DNA from: Actinomycetota bacterium
GTDB lineage: Bacteria > Actinomycetota > Actinomycetes > Nanopelagicales > Nanopelagicaceae
Direction of reading: 5' to 3'
Assembly (NCBI GenBank): GCA_029978425.1
Contig: JAPOJL010000035.1
Coordinates: 243-6,545, forward strand
DNA: 6,303 nucleotides
Below, piece by piece: positions 1 to 5,639 of the stretch. How positions within the stretch are numbered: position 1 is the first letter of the stretch; every line of letters starts with the position of its first letter. Under the pieces are notes generated by a model, which was not told the origin of the DNA, searched no databases, and saw only the letters and a list, made by a program, of their open reading frames with translations. The position numbers were made by a program, and so were the translations under genes.

Positions 1-1
1 G

Positions 2-139
2 CAAGAGTTGGGTCTGGAGGGGAATATCGTCGACCTGGTTGGTGTTCTGGCTATTACTTCACTTCTCTATCTCATTGTGGCGCGCGCCATGAAGATCGAT
101 GAAGTGGGCCAGACAATTAAAGTTCTATTACGAAGGTAA
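2..139 (+). CDS. murJ: MurJ/MviN-family lipid II flippase, C-terminal end (partial)
   Basis: Only the last 45 codons are present; the gene begins before the window and ends with TAA at 137-139. The fragment holds one clear hydrophobic segment (about residues 12-28 of the fragment, LVGVLAITSLLYLIVAR) followed by a basic cytoplasmic-looking tail ending in LLRR. This fits the final transmembrane helix of the MOP-superfamily flippase MurJ, which moves the peptidoglycan precursor lipid II across the membrane. The fragment is too short to identify from its own motifs. The call rests on the hydrophobic tail and on the position directly before trxB-trxA-cwlM, where actinobacteria carry murJ (mviN). 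The stop lies 9 bases before the trxB start, so the two are probably co-transcribed. Another polytopic membrane protein cannot be excluded. Confidence 0.7.
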   Translation, partial: QELGLEGNIVDLVGVLAITSLLYLIVARAMKIDEVGQTIKVLLRR

Positions 140-148
140 GGTGCGCTT

Positions 149-1090
149 GTGAGCGTTGATTACAGCAAAGTGCACGAGCTCGTCATTGTTGGATCTGGTC
201 CAGCTGGTTACACCGCAGGTGTTTACGCAGCACGTGCTCAATTAAGCCCGGTTTTGTATGAAGGTTCTGTCACCGCAGGTGGCGCTTTAATGAACACAAC
301 TGAGGTAGAAAATTTCCCAGGTTTTGAACACGGCATCATGGGCCCAGATTTGATGGACCAGATGCGTAAACAAGCGCTCCGATTTGGAACTCAATTAGTC
401 ACCGACGACATCACTGAGATGAAACTTGATGGTGAGATAAAAACTTTAGTTGATGGTTCTGGCAATACTTTGAAAGCGCGTGCTGTCATTCTTGCAATGG
501 GATCGGCCTATAAGGAAATTGGTTTAACAAATGAGAAGCGTTTATCTGGTCGTGGCGTTTCATGGTGTGCAACATGTGATGGATTCTTCTTTAGAGATCA
601 GGTAATTGCTGTCGTTGGTGGCGGTGATTCTGCGATGGAAGAGGCAAACTTCTTAACTAAGTTTGCAAGTAAAGTTGTTTTGATTCATCGCCGCGAAGAA
701 TTGCGTGCTTCAAAGATCATGGCAGAACGCGCTAAAGCGAATCCCAAGATTGAATTCTTGTTTAATACCGAAGTAATAGATGTGTTAGGTGAAGATAAAG
801 TCACAGCTTTGAAGTTACGTAACACTGTAAGTGGCGAAGAATCAACACGTGATTTCACCGGGCTCTTTGTTGCAATTGGCCATCTACCTCGCAGCGAACT
901 CGTTCGTGGCCAAATCACCACCAATAGCGAGGGATATGTCGAAGTAGAAGGTCGTTCCACCCGTACCAACATCTCGGGCGTATTTGCCTGCGGAGATTTG
1001 GTGGACCACACCTATCGACAAGCGATTACTGCTGCGGGATCGGGCTGCCAGGCTGCCCTCGATGCTGAGAGATTTTTACAAGGTCACTAG
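149..1090 (+). CDS. trxB: Thioredoxin-disulfide reductase (NADPH)
   Basis: A 313-residue, full-length low-molecular-weight flavoprotein that uses NADPH to reduce thioredoxin in the cytoplasm. The N-terminal FAD-binding Rossmann motif [15 protein letters not shown] is at residues 15-29. The redox-active pair is CATC at 140-143, within [10 protein letters not shown]. The NADPH-binding motif [10 protein letters not shown] begins at 157, followed by HRREELRA (180-187), whose arginines are the usual contacts for the NADPH 2'-phosphate. The second FAD motif FACGDLVD is at 279-286. The start is GTG at 149; AAGGTG at 138-143, overlapping the preceding stop codon, can act as Shine-Dalgarno sequence. 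Its natural partner trxA follows after 28 bases. The family call is essentially certain; only the exact start is slightly open. Confidence 0.97.
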   Translation: MSVDYSKVHELVIVGSGPAGYTAGVYAARAQLSPVLYEGSVTAGGALMNTTEVENFPGFEHGIMGPDLMDQMRKQALRFGTQLVTDDITEMKLDGEIKTLVDGSGNTLKARAVILAMGSAYKEIGLTNEKRLSGRGVSWCATCDGFFFRDQVIAVVGGGDSAMEEANFLTKFASKVVLIHRREELRASKIMAERAKANPKIEFLFNTEVIDVLGEDKVTALKLRNTVSGEESTRDFTGLFVAIGHLPRSELVRGQITTNSEGYVEVEGRSTRTNISGVFACGDLVDHTYRQAITAAGSGCQAALDAERFLQGH

Positions 1091-1107
1091 AGTTCGCGAT
1101 ACAAATA

Positions 1108-1113
1108 GAGGAG
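1108..1113 (+). promoter_or_regulatory. Shine-Dalgarno sequence fixing the trxA start
   Basis: GAGGAG lies 5 bases before ATG 1119. It is the best ribosome binding site in the window, and it settles the trxA start against a longer in-frame reading from ATG 984, which would lie inside trxB and add 45 residues unrelated to thioredoxin. Confidence 0.8.
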
Positions 1114-1118
1114 AAGAG

Positions 1119-1442
1119 ATGGCAACCGAGAAAGTAACTGCAGCAAACTTTGCAGATGTCGTATTGAAGAGCTCAACACCGGTATTGGTGGATTTCTGGG
1201 CGGAATGGTGCGGACCTTGCCGCGCAGTTGGGCCAATCTTGGAAGAGATCTCCAATGAACATGGCGAGAAGATCAAGATTGTGAAACTCAATACCGATGA
1301 AGAAGGCTCCATCGCGATGAAGTATGGAATCAACTCGATCCCAACCATGAATGTCTTTGTTGGCGGCCAAGTTGTAAAGAGCATTGTCGGCGCACGTCCA
1401 AAGCCTGCGCTCCTCAAAGAGCTCTCTGAGTACATCAACTAG
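1119..1442 (+). CDS. trxA: Thioredoxin
   Basis: A 107-residue protein with the standard thioredoxin fold length. The active site WCGPC is at residues 30-34, the buried aspartate of the VDFW segment is Asp25, and the cis-proline loop SIPT has Pro75. The C-terminal FVGGQVVKSIVGARPK is typical of bacterial TrxA. It is a general cytoplasmic disulfide reductant (ribonucleotide reductase, peroxiredoxins, methionine sulfoxide reductase) that is recycled by the TrxB encoded just upstream. The open frame extends upstream to 984 inside trxB, but ATG 1119 with its strong GAGGAG site gives the right family length. After the TAG stop comes a run of five T, without a convincing hairpin before it, and cwlM starts 20 bases later. 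Confidence 0.97.
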   Translation: MATEKVTAANFADVVLKSSTPVLVDFWAEWCGPCRAVGPILEEISNEHGEKIKIVKLNTDEEGSIAMKYGINSIPTMNVFVGGQVVKSIVGARPKPALLKELSEYIN

Positions 1443-1462
1443 TTTTTGTAATTGAATTAACC

Positions 1463-2551
1463 ATGATTAAACCCGGCGATCGCGGGGATGTTGTAACAGC
1501 TGTTACCAACACCTTGCATCGCCTTGGTTTGATCGCATCACCTACCGACACATTTACTCCAGAAGTTTCCCAAGCCGTCCGCGCATTTCAACAAGAGCGC
1601 GGATTAAGCGTTACTGGCGAGATAGATATCGGCACTCACGCCGCCATCGAAGAAGCGCGATGGAAATTAGGGGATCGCTCACTCAAGGTTGAATCACCAC
1701 ATATGCGCGGTGACGATGTCGCAACTCTTCAAAGTCGCTTGATTGATATGGGATTTAATCCTGGTCGCGTCGATGGAATATATGGCGCCACCACTGAAGG
1801 TGCGGTAAAGGATTTTCAGAAATCGGTTGGTGTAAAGATCGATGGAATTTGTGGCCCTGGAACTGTTATTGCCTTAATGCGCTTGATGCGCACTGTCACA
1901 GGAGGCGCTCCCACACAACTCCGTGATCAAGCGGTTCGCGAAAAGCGTGGGCCTGCACTTGCTGACAAAGTAATAGTTTTAGATCCAAGTTCGCGTAGCG
2001 ATATCTCTGAAATAACTTTTGATATCGCCCAGAAAATTGAAGGTCGTCTTATTGCCCTTGGAGTCTCTGTTTTCTTAAGCAGAAATAGTTCAACAAAGCC
2101 ATCAGAATCTGAGCGAATTGCTTTTGCTAATAGCACTGATGCTGATCTTGTTATTTCATTGAGCGTTGATCAGTATAAGAACGATAAAGCTGAAGGGTTG
2201 TCGACCTACTTTTATGGCAGCGATCATCACGGAATTCATTCCATCGTCGGTGAGAAGTTTGCAACGATTGTGCAGCGTGAATTAGTTGCGCGAACCGACT
2301 TACTCAATGCGCGCACCCAAGCAAAGACATGGGACTTATTGCGTCTGACTAAAGCGCCAACAGTTCTTCTGGAGATTGGGTATCGCACGAATCCAAAAGA
2401 TGCATCAAGGCTGGCAGATTCACATTTCCGAGATGTGATTGCTGAAGGTCTTGTCGTTGCAATTCAGCGCCTATATTTATCAGCTGAAGAAGATGCAAAG
2501 ACTGGAACGCTTCGCATTGAAGATCTCCGCAGAGCAGGAATTCGTCGCTAA
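1463..2551 (+). CDS. cwlM: CwlM-like peptidoglycan-binding protein with a probably inactive amidase domain
   Basis: A 362-residue protein with no signal peptide or membrane segment, so probably cytoplasmic. Two PG_binding_1 repeats come first: about residues 5-66 (GDRGDVVTAV...AFQQERGLSVTG) and 81-142 (MRGDDVATLQ...DFQKSVGVKIDG). An Amidase_3 (N-acetylmuramoyl-L-alanine amidase) domain spans about 169-336. Where active enzymes have DPGHGG this one has DPSSRS (174-179), and where they have SIHAN it has SLSVD (232-236). Both zinc-binding histidines are therefore replaced by serine (177 and 234), while the glutamates at 183 and 304 (LLEIGY) remain. Mycobacterial CwlM, found in the same gene order, is known not to act as an amidase. 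It is a PknB-phosphorylated activator of MurA and is linked to MurJ. A similar role is inferred here. The start ATG 1463 has no evident Shine-Dalgarno sequence, but the first domain starts at once, so little can be missing. Confidence 0.88.
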   Translation: MIKPGDRGDVVTAVTNTLHRLGLIASPTDTFTPEVSQAVRAFQQERGLSVTGEIDIGTHAAIEEARWKLGDRSLKVESPHMRGDDVATLQSRLIDMGFNPGRVDGIYGATTEGAVKDFQKSVGVKIDGICGPGTVIALMRLMRTVTGGAPTQLRDQAVREKRGPALADKVIVLDPSSRSDISEITFDIAQKIEGRLIALGVSVFLSRNSSTKPSESERIAFANSTDADLVISLSVDQYKNDKAEGLSTYFYGSDHHGIHSIVGEKFATIVQRELVARTDLLNARTQAKTWDLLRLTKAPTVLLEIGYRTNPKDASRLADSHFRDVIAEGLVVAIQRLYLSAEEDAKTGTLRIEDLRRAGIRR

Positions 2552-2594
2552 AAACCTGCACCGCCTTTGATAACTCGTATGGCAGAATTCCCCA

Positions 2595-3860
2595 ATGACT
2601 TCTGACGATGTAGAGCGTTTTAGAACTCACGCGCCAGAAAATCTCACCGAGCGTTACGCGCACCGCGCCGCTCATATGAAACCAAGTGAGATTCGTTCTC
2701 TCTTTGCGGTGGCATCGCGCCCTGAAATCGTTTCACTTGCTGGTGGTATGCCGAATTTAACAGCGCTACCTATGGATATGTTCGCCGGGATTGTTGAAAA
2801 GCTGATTCGTGACCACGGACAAGAAGCTCTCCAATATGGAAGTGGTCAAGGCCATCCACAACTTCGTGAACAGATCTGTGATGTGATGGCGTTGGAAGGT
2901 ATTCGCGCCAATCCCAACGATATTTTGGTAACTACAGGATCCCAACAAGCCCTTGATTTAATCTCACGAATTTTTATCGATCCAGGTGATGTAGTTTTAG
3001 TAGAAGCGCCTTCCTATGTCGGTGCGCTTGGAACTTTCTCCCAATATGAAGCTGATGTGGTTCATGTTGCGATGGATGAAAATGGATTAATTCCGGATGC
3101 GCTTCGTGATGCGATCAAGACTCTTCGCTACCAGGGCCGGAAGATTAAGTTCTTATATTTGATTCCAAATTACCAAAACCCTGCTGGTGTATTACTGCCT
3201 GCAGATCGCCGTACTGAAATTCTTGATATTTGTAGGAATGAGAAGATTTTTATTGTTGAAGATAATCCGTATGGTTTGCTCGGCTTTGATCGCCCATCAC
3301 CCAATGCCATGCGCTCCCAAGATTCCGAGAATGTCATCTATCTCGGATCATTTTCAAAGACGATCGTTCCTGGATTCCGCATTGGTTGGGCGCTCGTTCC
3401 TCAAGCGCTCCGCGAAAAGTTAGTTATCGCCTCTGAATCCTCGATTTTATGTCCATCAAACTTCTCCCAGATGGCAATCTCTAGCTATCTGGCTAACCAG
3501 CCTTGGCGCGACCAGATCGCCTCATTCTGCAAGCTTTATAAGGAGCGTCGTGATGCGATGCTCGAATCGTTGGATGCGCATTTTCCAAAAGCTGCGACGT
3601 GGACCAAACCACAAGGCGGTTTTTATGTTTGGGTGACGCTGCCACCTGAGATTGATACGAAAGCAATGATGCCGCGCGCGATTGTTGCGAAGGTTGCTTA
3701 TGTTCCAGGAACTGCGTTCTATGCAGATGGTTTTGGAAGTTGGTCGATGCGTCTTTCTTACTGTTATCCAACGCCTGAGCGAATTCGAGAAGGTATCGCT
3801 TCGCTAGGAAAAGTTGTGGAACAAGAGATGGAACGCCGGGGAATTCCCCAAATTAACTAA
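2595..3860 (+). CDS. PLP-dependent class I/II aminotransferase, fold type I
   Basis: A 421-residue full-length enzyme. Visible landmarks are SLAGGMPN near the N-terminus (47-54), TTGSQQALDL (113-122) for phosphate binding, NPAG (195-198), the cofactor-pyridine aspartate in EDNPYG (Asp223), the PLP Schiff-base lysine in GSFSKTIVPGFRIGW (Lys255), and the carboxylate-binding arginine in MRLSYC (Arg386). The pattern resembles the 2-aminoadipate/LysN-type and MocR aminotransferase domains, but there is no N-terminal GntR DNA-binding domain, so it should be a free enzyme and not a MocR regulator. The amino donor and acceptor cannot be read from sequence. ATG 2595 is the first in-frame start after the stop codon at 2571-2573; ATG 2676 (Met28) is a less likely alternative. 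The Shine-Dalgarno sequence is weak. Aminotransferase genes beside parB recur in actinobacteria, without an established functional link. Confidence 0.9.
   Translation: MTSDDVERFRTHAPENLTERYAHRAAHMKPSEIRSLFAVASRPEIVSLAGGMPNLTALPMDMFAGIVEKLIRDHGQEALQYGSGQGHPQLREQICDVMALEGIRANPNDILVTTGSQQALDLISRIFIDPGDVVLVEAPSYVGALGTFSQYEADVVHVAMDENGLIPDALRDAIKTLRYQGRKIKFLYLIPNYQNPAGVLLPADRRTEILDICRNEKIFIVEDNPYGLLGFDRPSPNAMRSQDSENVIYLGSFSKTIVPGFRIGWALVPQALREKLVIASESSILCPSNFSQMAISSYLANQPWRDQIASFCKLYKERRDAMLESLDAHFPKAATWTKPQGGFYVWVTLPPEIDTKAMMPRAIVAKVAYVPGTAFYADGFGSWSMRLSYCYPTPERIREGIASLGKVVEQEMERRGIPQIN
3853..3860. other. 8-bp convergent overlap of parB and aminotransferase 3' ends
   Basis: The aminotransferase stop TAA (3858-3860) lies inside the last codons of parB, whose own stop is at 3853-3855 on the minus strand. 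There is therefore no intergenic DNA between the two opposing transcription units. No clear bidirectional terminator hairpin is visible here; the palindrome GGGGAATTCCCC at 3838-3849 is only 4 GC pairs around AATT. Confidence 0.9.
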
Positions 3861-4719
3861 TTACTCCGACGATACGTTGGAGATCTTGGCCATCGGCATA
3901 TTCGATAAGAATCTTTCCGCCGCTTTTACCAGATTGGATATGTACTCGAGTATCGAGCGCATCCTCTAAGCGCTCCACAAGTTCTTGATACTTGCCAGCG
4001 CTCTTTGGTTTAGATTTTTTACCCGACACTTTTGTTCCGGCGCTTCCGAGCGCGATGAGTTCTTCGGTGGCTCGAACACTTAAACCTTCGTTGATGATCT
4101 TATTTGCTAAGCGCTCCATCTCTTCGGGGTTTGCTAAACCAAGAAGTGCGCGGGCGTGTCCCGCACTTAAAGTTCCGGCGGCTAACCTTTTCTGAACTGA
4201 TGGTGGGAGATTAAGTAAACGCAAAGTGTTGGTGATGACAGGACGAGACTTTCCAAGTTTGCTTGCAAGATCATCATGAGTAAATCCGAAATCGGTGAGC
4301 ATCTGGTTGTAGGCAGCTGCTTCTTCCAATGAGTTGAGGTTGCTGCGATGAATATTTTCAATAAGAGCTTCGCGGAGCAGTTCGTTATCTGTTGTCTCGC
4401 GGATGATGACGGGGATTGTGGTGAGGCCGGCGAGTTTTGCAGCGCGATAACGCCGCTCTCCCATGATCAATTCATATTTATCGGCGCCTATTTTTCGTAC
4501 TACTGGAGGTTGGAGGATTCCGATTTCTTTAATCGATGCTGCAAGTTCATTGAGGGCATCGCTATCAAAGACTGAACGTGGTTGTTTTGGATTAGGTGAG
4601 ATTGATGAAAGTGGAACTTCGCCACGATCTGCGATGGGTTGTGAGGTTCCAGAAAGTTTGATGGGTGTGGGGATAAGCGAATCAAGATTTCTTCCAAGTC
4701 CACCTTTCTTCGCTGACAT
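3853..4719 (-). CDS. parB: Chromosome-partitioning protein ParB (parS-binding CTPase)
   Basis: A 288-residue ParB/Spo0J protein, the typical chromosomal length. The N-terminal GGLGRNLDSLIP (6-17) matches the ParA-stimulating segment of the family. The CTP-binding ParB/Srx core spans about 34-128 and includes GERRYRA (87-93) and ENIHRSNL (121-128). The helix-turn-helix parS reader is about 146-172 (FTHDDLASKLGKSRPVITN). A lysine-rich linker at 230-243 leads to the C-terminal dimerisation domain (245-288). ParB loads at parS, spreads as a CTP-dependent clamp and recruits SMC. Two candidate parS sites lie just upstream in rsmG and parA. The ATG overlaps the parA stop (TAATG), indicating translational coupling. 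The 3' end overlaps the convergent aminotransferase gene by 8 bases. Confidence 0.97.
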   Translation of the reverse strand: MSAKKGGLGRNLDSLIPTPIKLSGTSQPIADRGEVPLSSISPNPKQPRSVFDSDALNELAASIKEIGILQPPVVRKIGADKYELIMGERRYRAAKLAGLTTIPVIIRETTDNELLREALIENIHRSNLNSLEEAAAYNQMLTDFGFTHDDLASKLGKSRPVITNTLRLLNLPPSVQKRLAAGTLSAGHARALLGLANPEEMERLANKIINEGLSVRATEELIALGSAGTKVSGKKSKPKSAGKYQELVERLEDALDTRVHIQSGKSGGKILIEYADGQDLQRIVGVIS

Positions 4720-5630
4720 TACCCGACACCAACTTCACTGGTATTTGTTATTGATGGTGCACCGCGACGTGCAATCTCGCGCGCAACAAGTCCATATGCT
4801 TCAGCGCCATTAGAACTTGGGTCATATGTCATAACAGTCTGTCCATATGATGGAGCTTCAGAAACGCGAACGGCGCGTGGAATTGGAATATCAATTAATT
4901 GATCTGGGTAATGTTTGCGAACTTCATCTGCAACATCATTTGCAAGTCGAGTGCGTCCGTCATACATCGTTAAAACAATGGTTGATAATTTAATATTTTG
5001 GTTGAGATGTTCTTGTATTAATGAAACAGTATGAAGTAAAAGTGTTAAACCTTCTAACGAATAATATTCACATTGAATTGGAATGAGTAGCTCATCTGCT
5101 GCAACAAGTGCGTTGATAGTTAATAAACCTAAACTGGGTGGGCAATCAATAATTACATAATCAAATCTTTCGCCGCGTTGTGTTGCATCATTTAAATAAT
5201 TCGTTAGCGCTTTCTTTAAACGAAGTTCGCGCGCAACCATAGGAACTAACTCAACTTCTGCATTTGCAAGTGATTGTGTTGCAGGAACAACTTCTAAATG
5301 CGGATAACCAGGAACTTTGAGTGATGCATCAACAAGTGGAAGATCTTTTGTGATGACTTCATACATTCCATTTACTTCATCGCGGGAAATTCCAAAAGCG
5401 GTGCTGGCATTGCCTTGAGGGTCGAGATCGATAATGAGGGTGCGAAGGCCCCCCATCGCTAGGGCTGCCCCGATATTGACGGCGGAGGTGGTCTTACCTA
5501 CCCCGCCCTTCTGGTTGGCGACGGTGAAGATGCGAGTTGATGCCGGTTTAGCCATCGCCTCACGGAAGCGCTTGGTGCCGACAATTCGGCGAGGAGCGGC
5601 GCCTTGATTTGTTTCACGTGAATCACTCAC
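4719..5630 (-). CDS. parA: Chromosome-partitioning ATPase ParA (Soj family)
   Basis: A 303-residue deviant-Walker ATPase that segregates origins by forming an ATP-dependent dimer on DNA which ParB-parS complexes chase. The Walker A motif KGGVGKTT is at 41-48, with the family signature lysine at 41 and the P-loop lysine at 46. The A' motif is IDLDPQGN (67-74) and Walker B is IIDCPPS (160-166). A tail of about 35 residues precedes the ATPase core, as in other actinobacterial ParA proteins. GTG 5630 is the most upstream possible start, since the in-frame rsmG stop is only 9 bases before it; ATG at codon 26 is an alternative that would remove most of the tail. Codons 3-7 carry a parS-like site encoding Asp-Ser-Arg-Glu-Thr. 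Composition changes sharply within the gene, with a GC-rich 5' quarter and an AT-rich middle. Confidence 0.97.
   Translation of the reverse strand: MSDSRETNQGAAPRRIVGTKRFREAMAKPASTRIFTVANQKGGVGKTTSAVNIGAALAMGGLRTLIIDLDPQGNASTAFGISRDEVNGMYEVITKDLPLVDASLKVPGYPHLEVVPATQSLANAEVELVPMVARELRLKKALTNYLNDATQRGERFDYVIIDCPPSLGLLTINALVAADELLIPIQCEYYSLEGLTLLLHTVSLIQEHLNQNIKLSTIVLTMYDGRTRLANDVADEVRKHYPDQLIDIPIPRAVRVSEAPSYGQTVMTYDPSSNGAEAYGLVAREIARRGAPSITNTSEVGVG
5610..5625. other. parS-like site inside the 5' end of parA (one mismatch)
   Basis: TGTTTCACGTGAATCA differs at one position from the conserved bacterial parS 16-mer (TGTTTCACGTGAAACA), with T for A at 5623. It covers codons 3-7 of parA and encodes the end of Asp-Ser-Arg-Glu-Thr. 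ParB binding here could also influence parAB expression; that is inferred. The single mismatch may reduce affinity. Confidence 0.8.
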
Positions 5631-5639
5631 GCGGGATAG

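Noticed and set aside
229..238. Palindrome AGCACGTGCT as a further parS site in trxB
   Set aside because: Only the central CACGTG is shared; the essential GTTT/AAAC arms are missing.
844..855. CACGTGATTT in trxB as a parS half-site
   Set aside because: The flanking bases do not match the core on either arm, and the stretch encodes ordinary TrxB sequence.
685..1438. Antisense and out-of-frame open frames over trxB and trxA
   Set aside because: They lie within well-identified genes, show no domain features and have no ribosome binding sites; they are coding shadows.
1413..1447. Inverted repeat at the end of trxA followed by five T, as a terminator
   Set aside because: The repeat has no loop, contains a mismatch, lies within the coding region and is separated from the T-run by 12 bases, so support is weak.
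2579..2605. Short upstream frame (8 residues, from ATG 2579) overlapping the aminotransferase start as a leader peptide
   Set aside because: There is no ribosome binding site, no regulatory codon pattern and no hairpin; it is probably chance.
3838..3849. Palindrome GGGGAATTCCCC as a bidirectional terminator
   Set aside because: The stem is only 4 pairs, with no T-run after it, and it encodes the aminotransferase C-terminus.
2585..3851. GAATTCCCCAA repeated at both ends of the aminotransferase gene (2585-2595 and 3841-3851)
   Set aside because: An 11-base repeat is expected several times by chance in a window of this size, and there is no sign of a mobile element.
5299..5307. Single DnaA-box-like sequence (TTATCCGCA on the minus strand) in parA
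   Set aside because: It has one mismatch, is isolated, and lies within coding sequence for Gly-Tyr-Pro-His. No cluster of boxes indicates an origin in this window.
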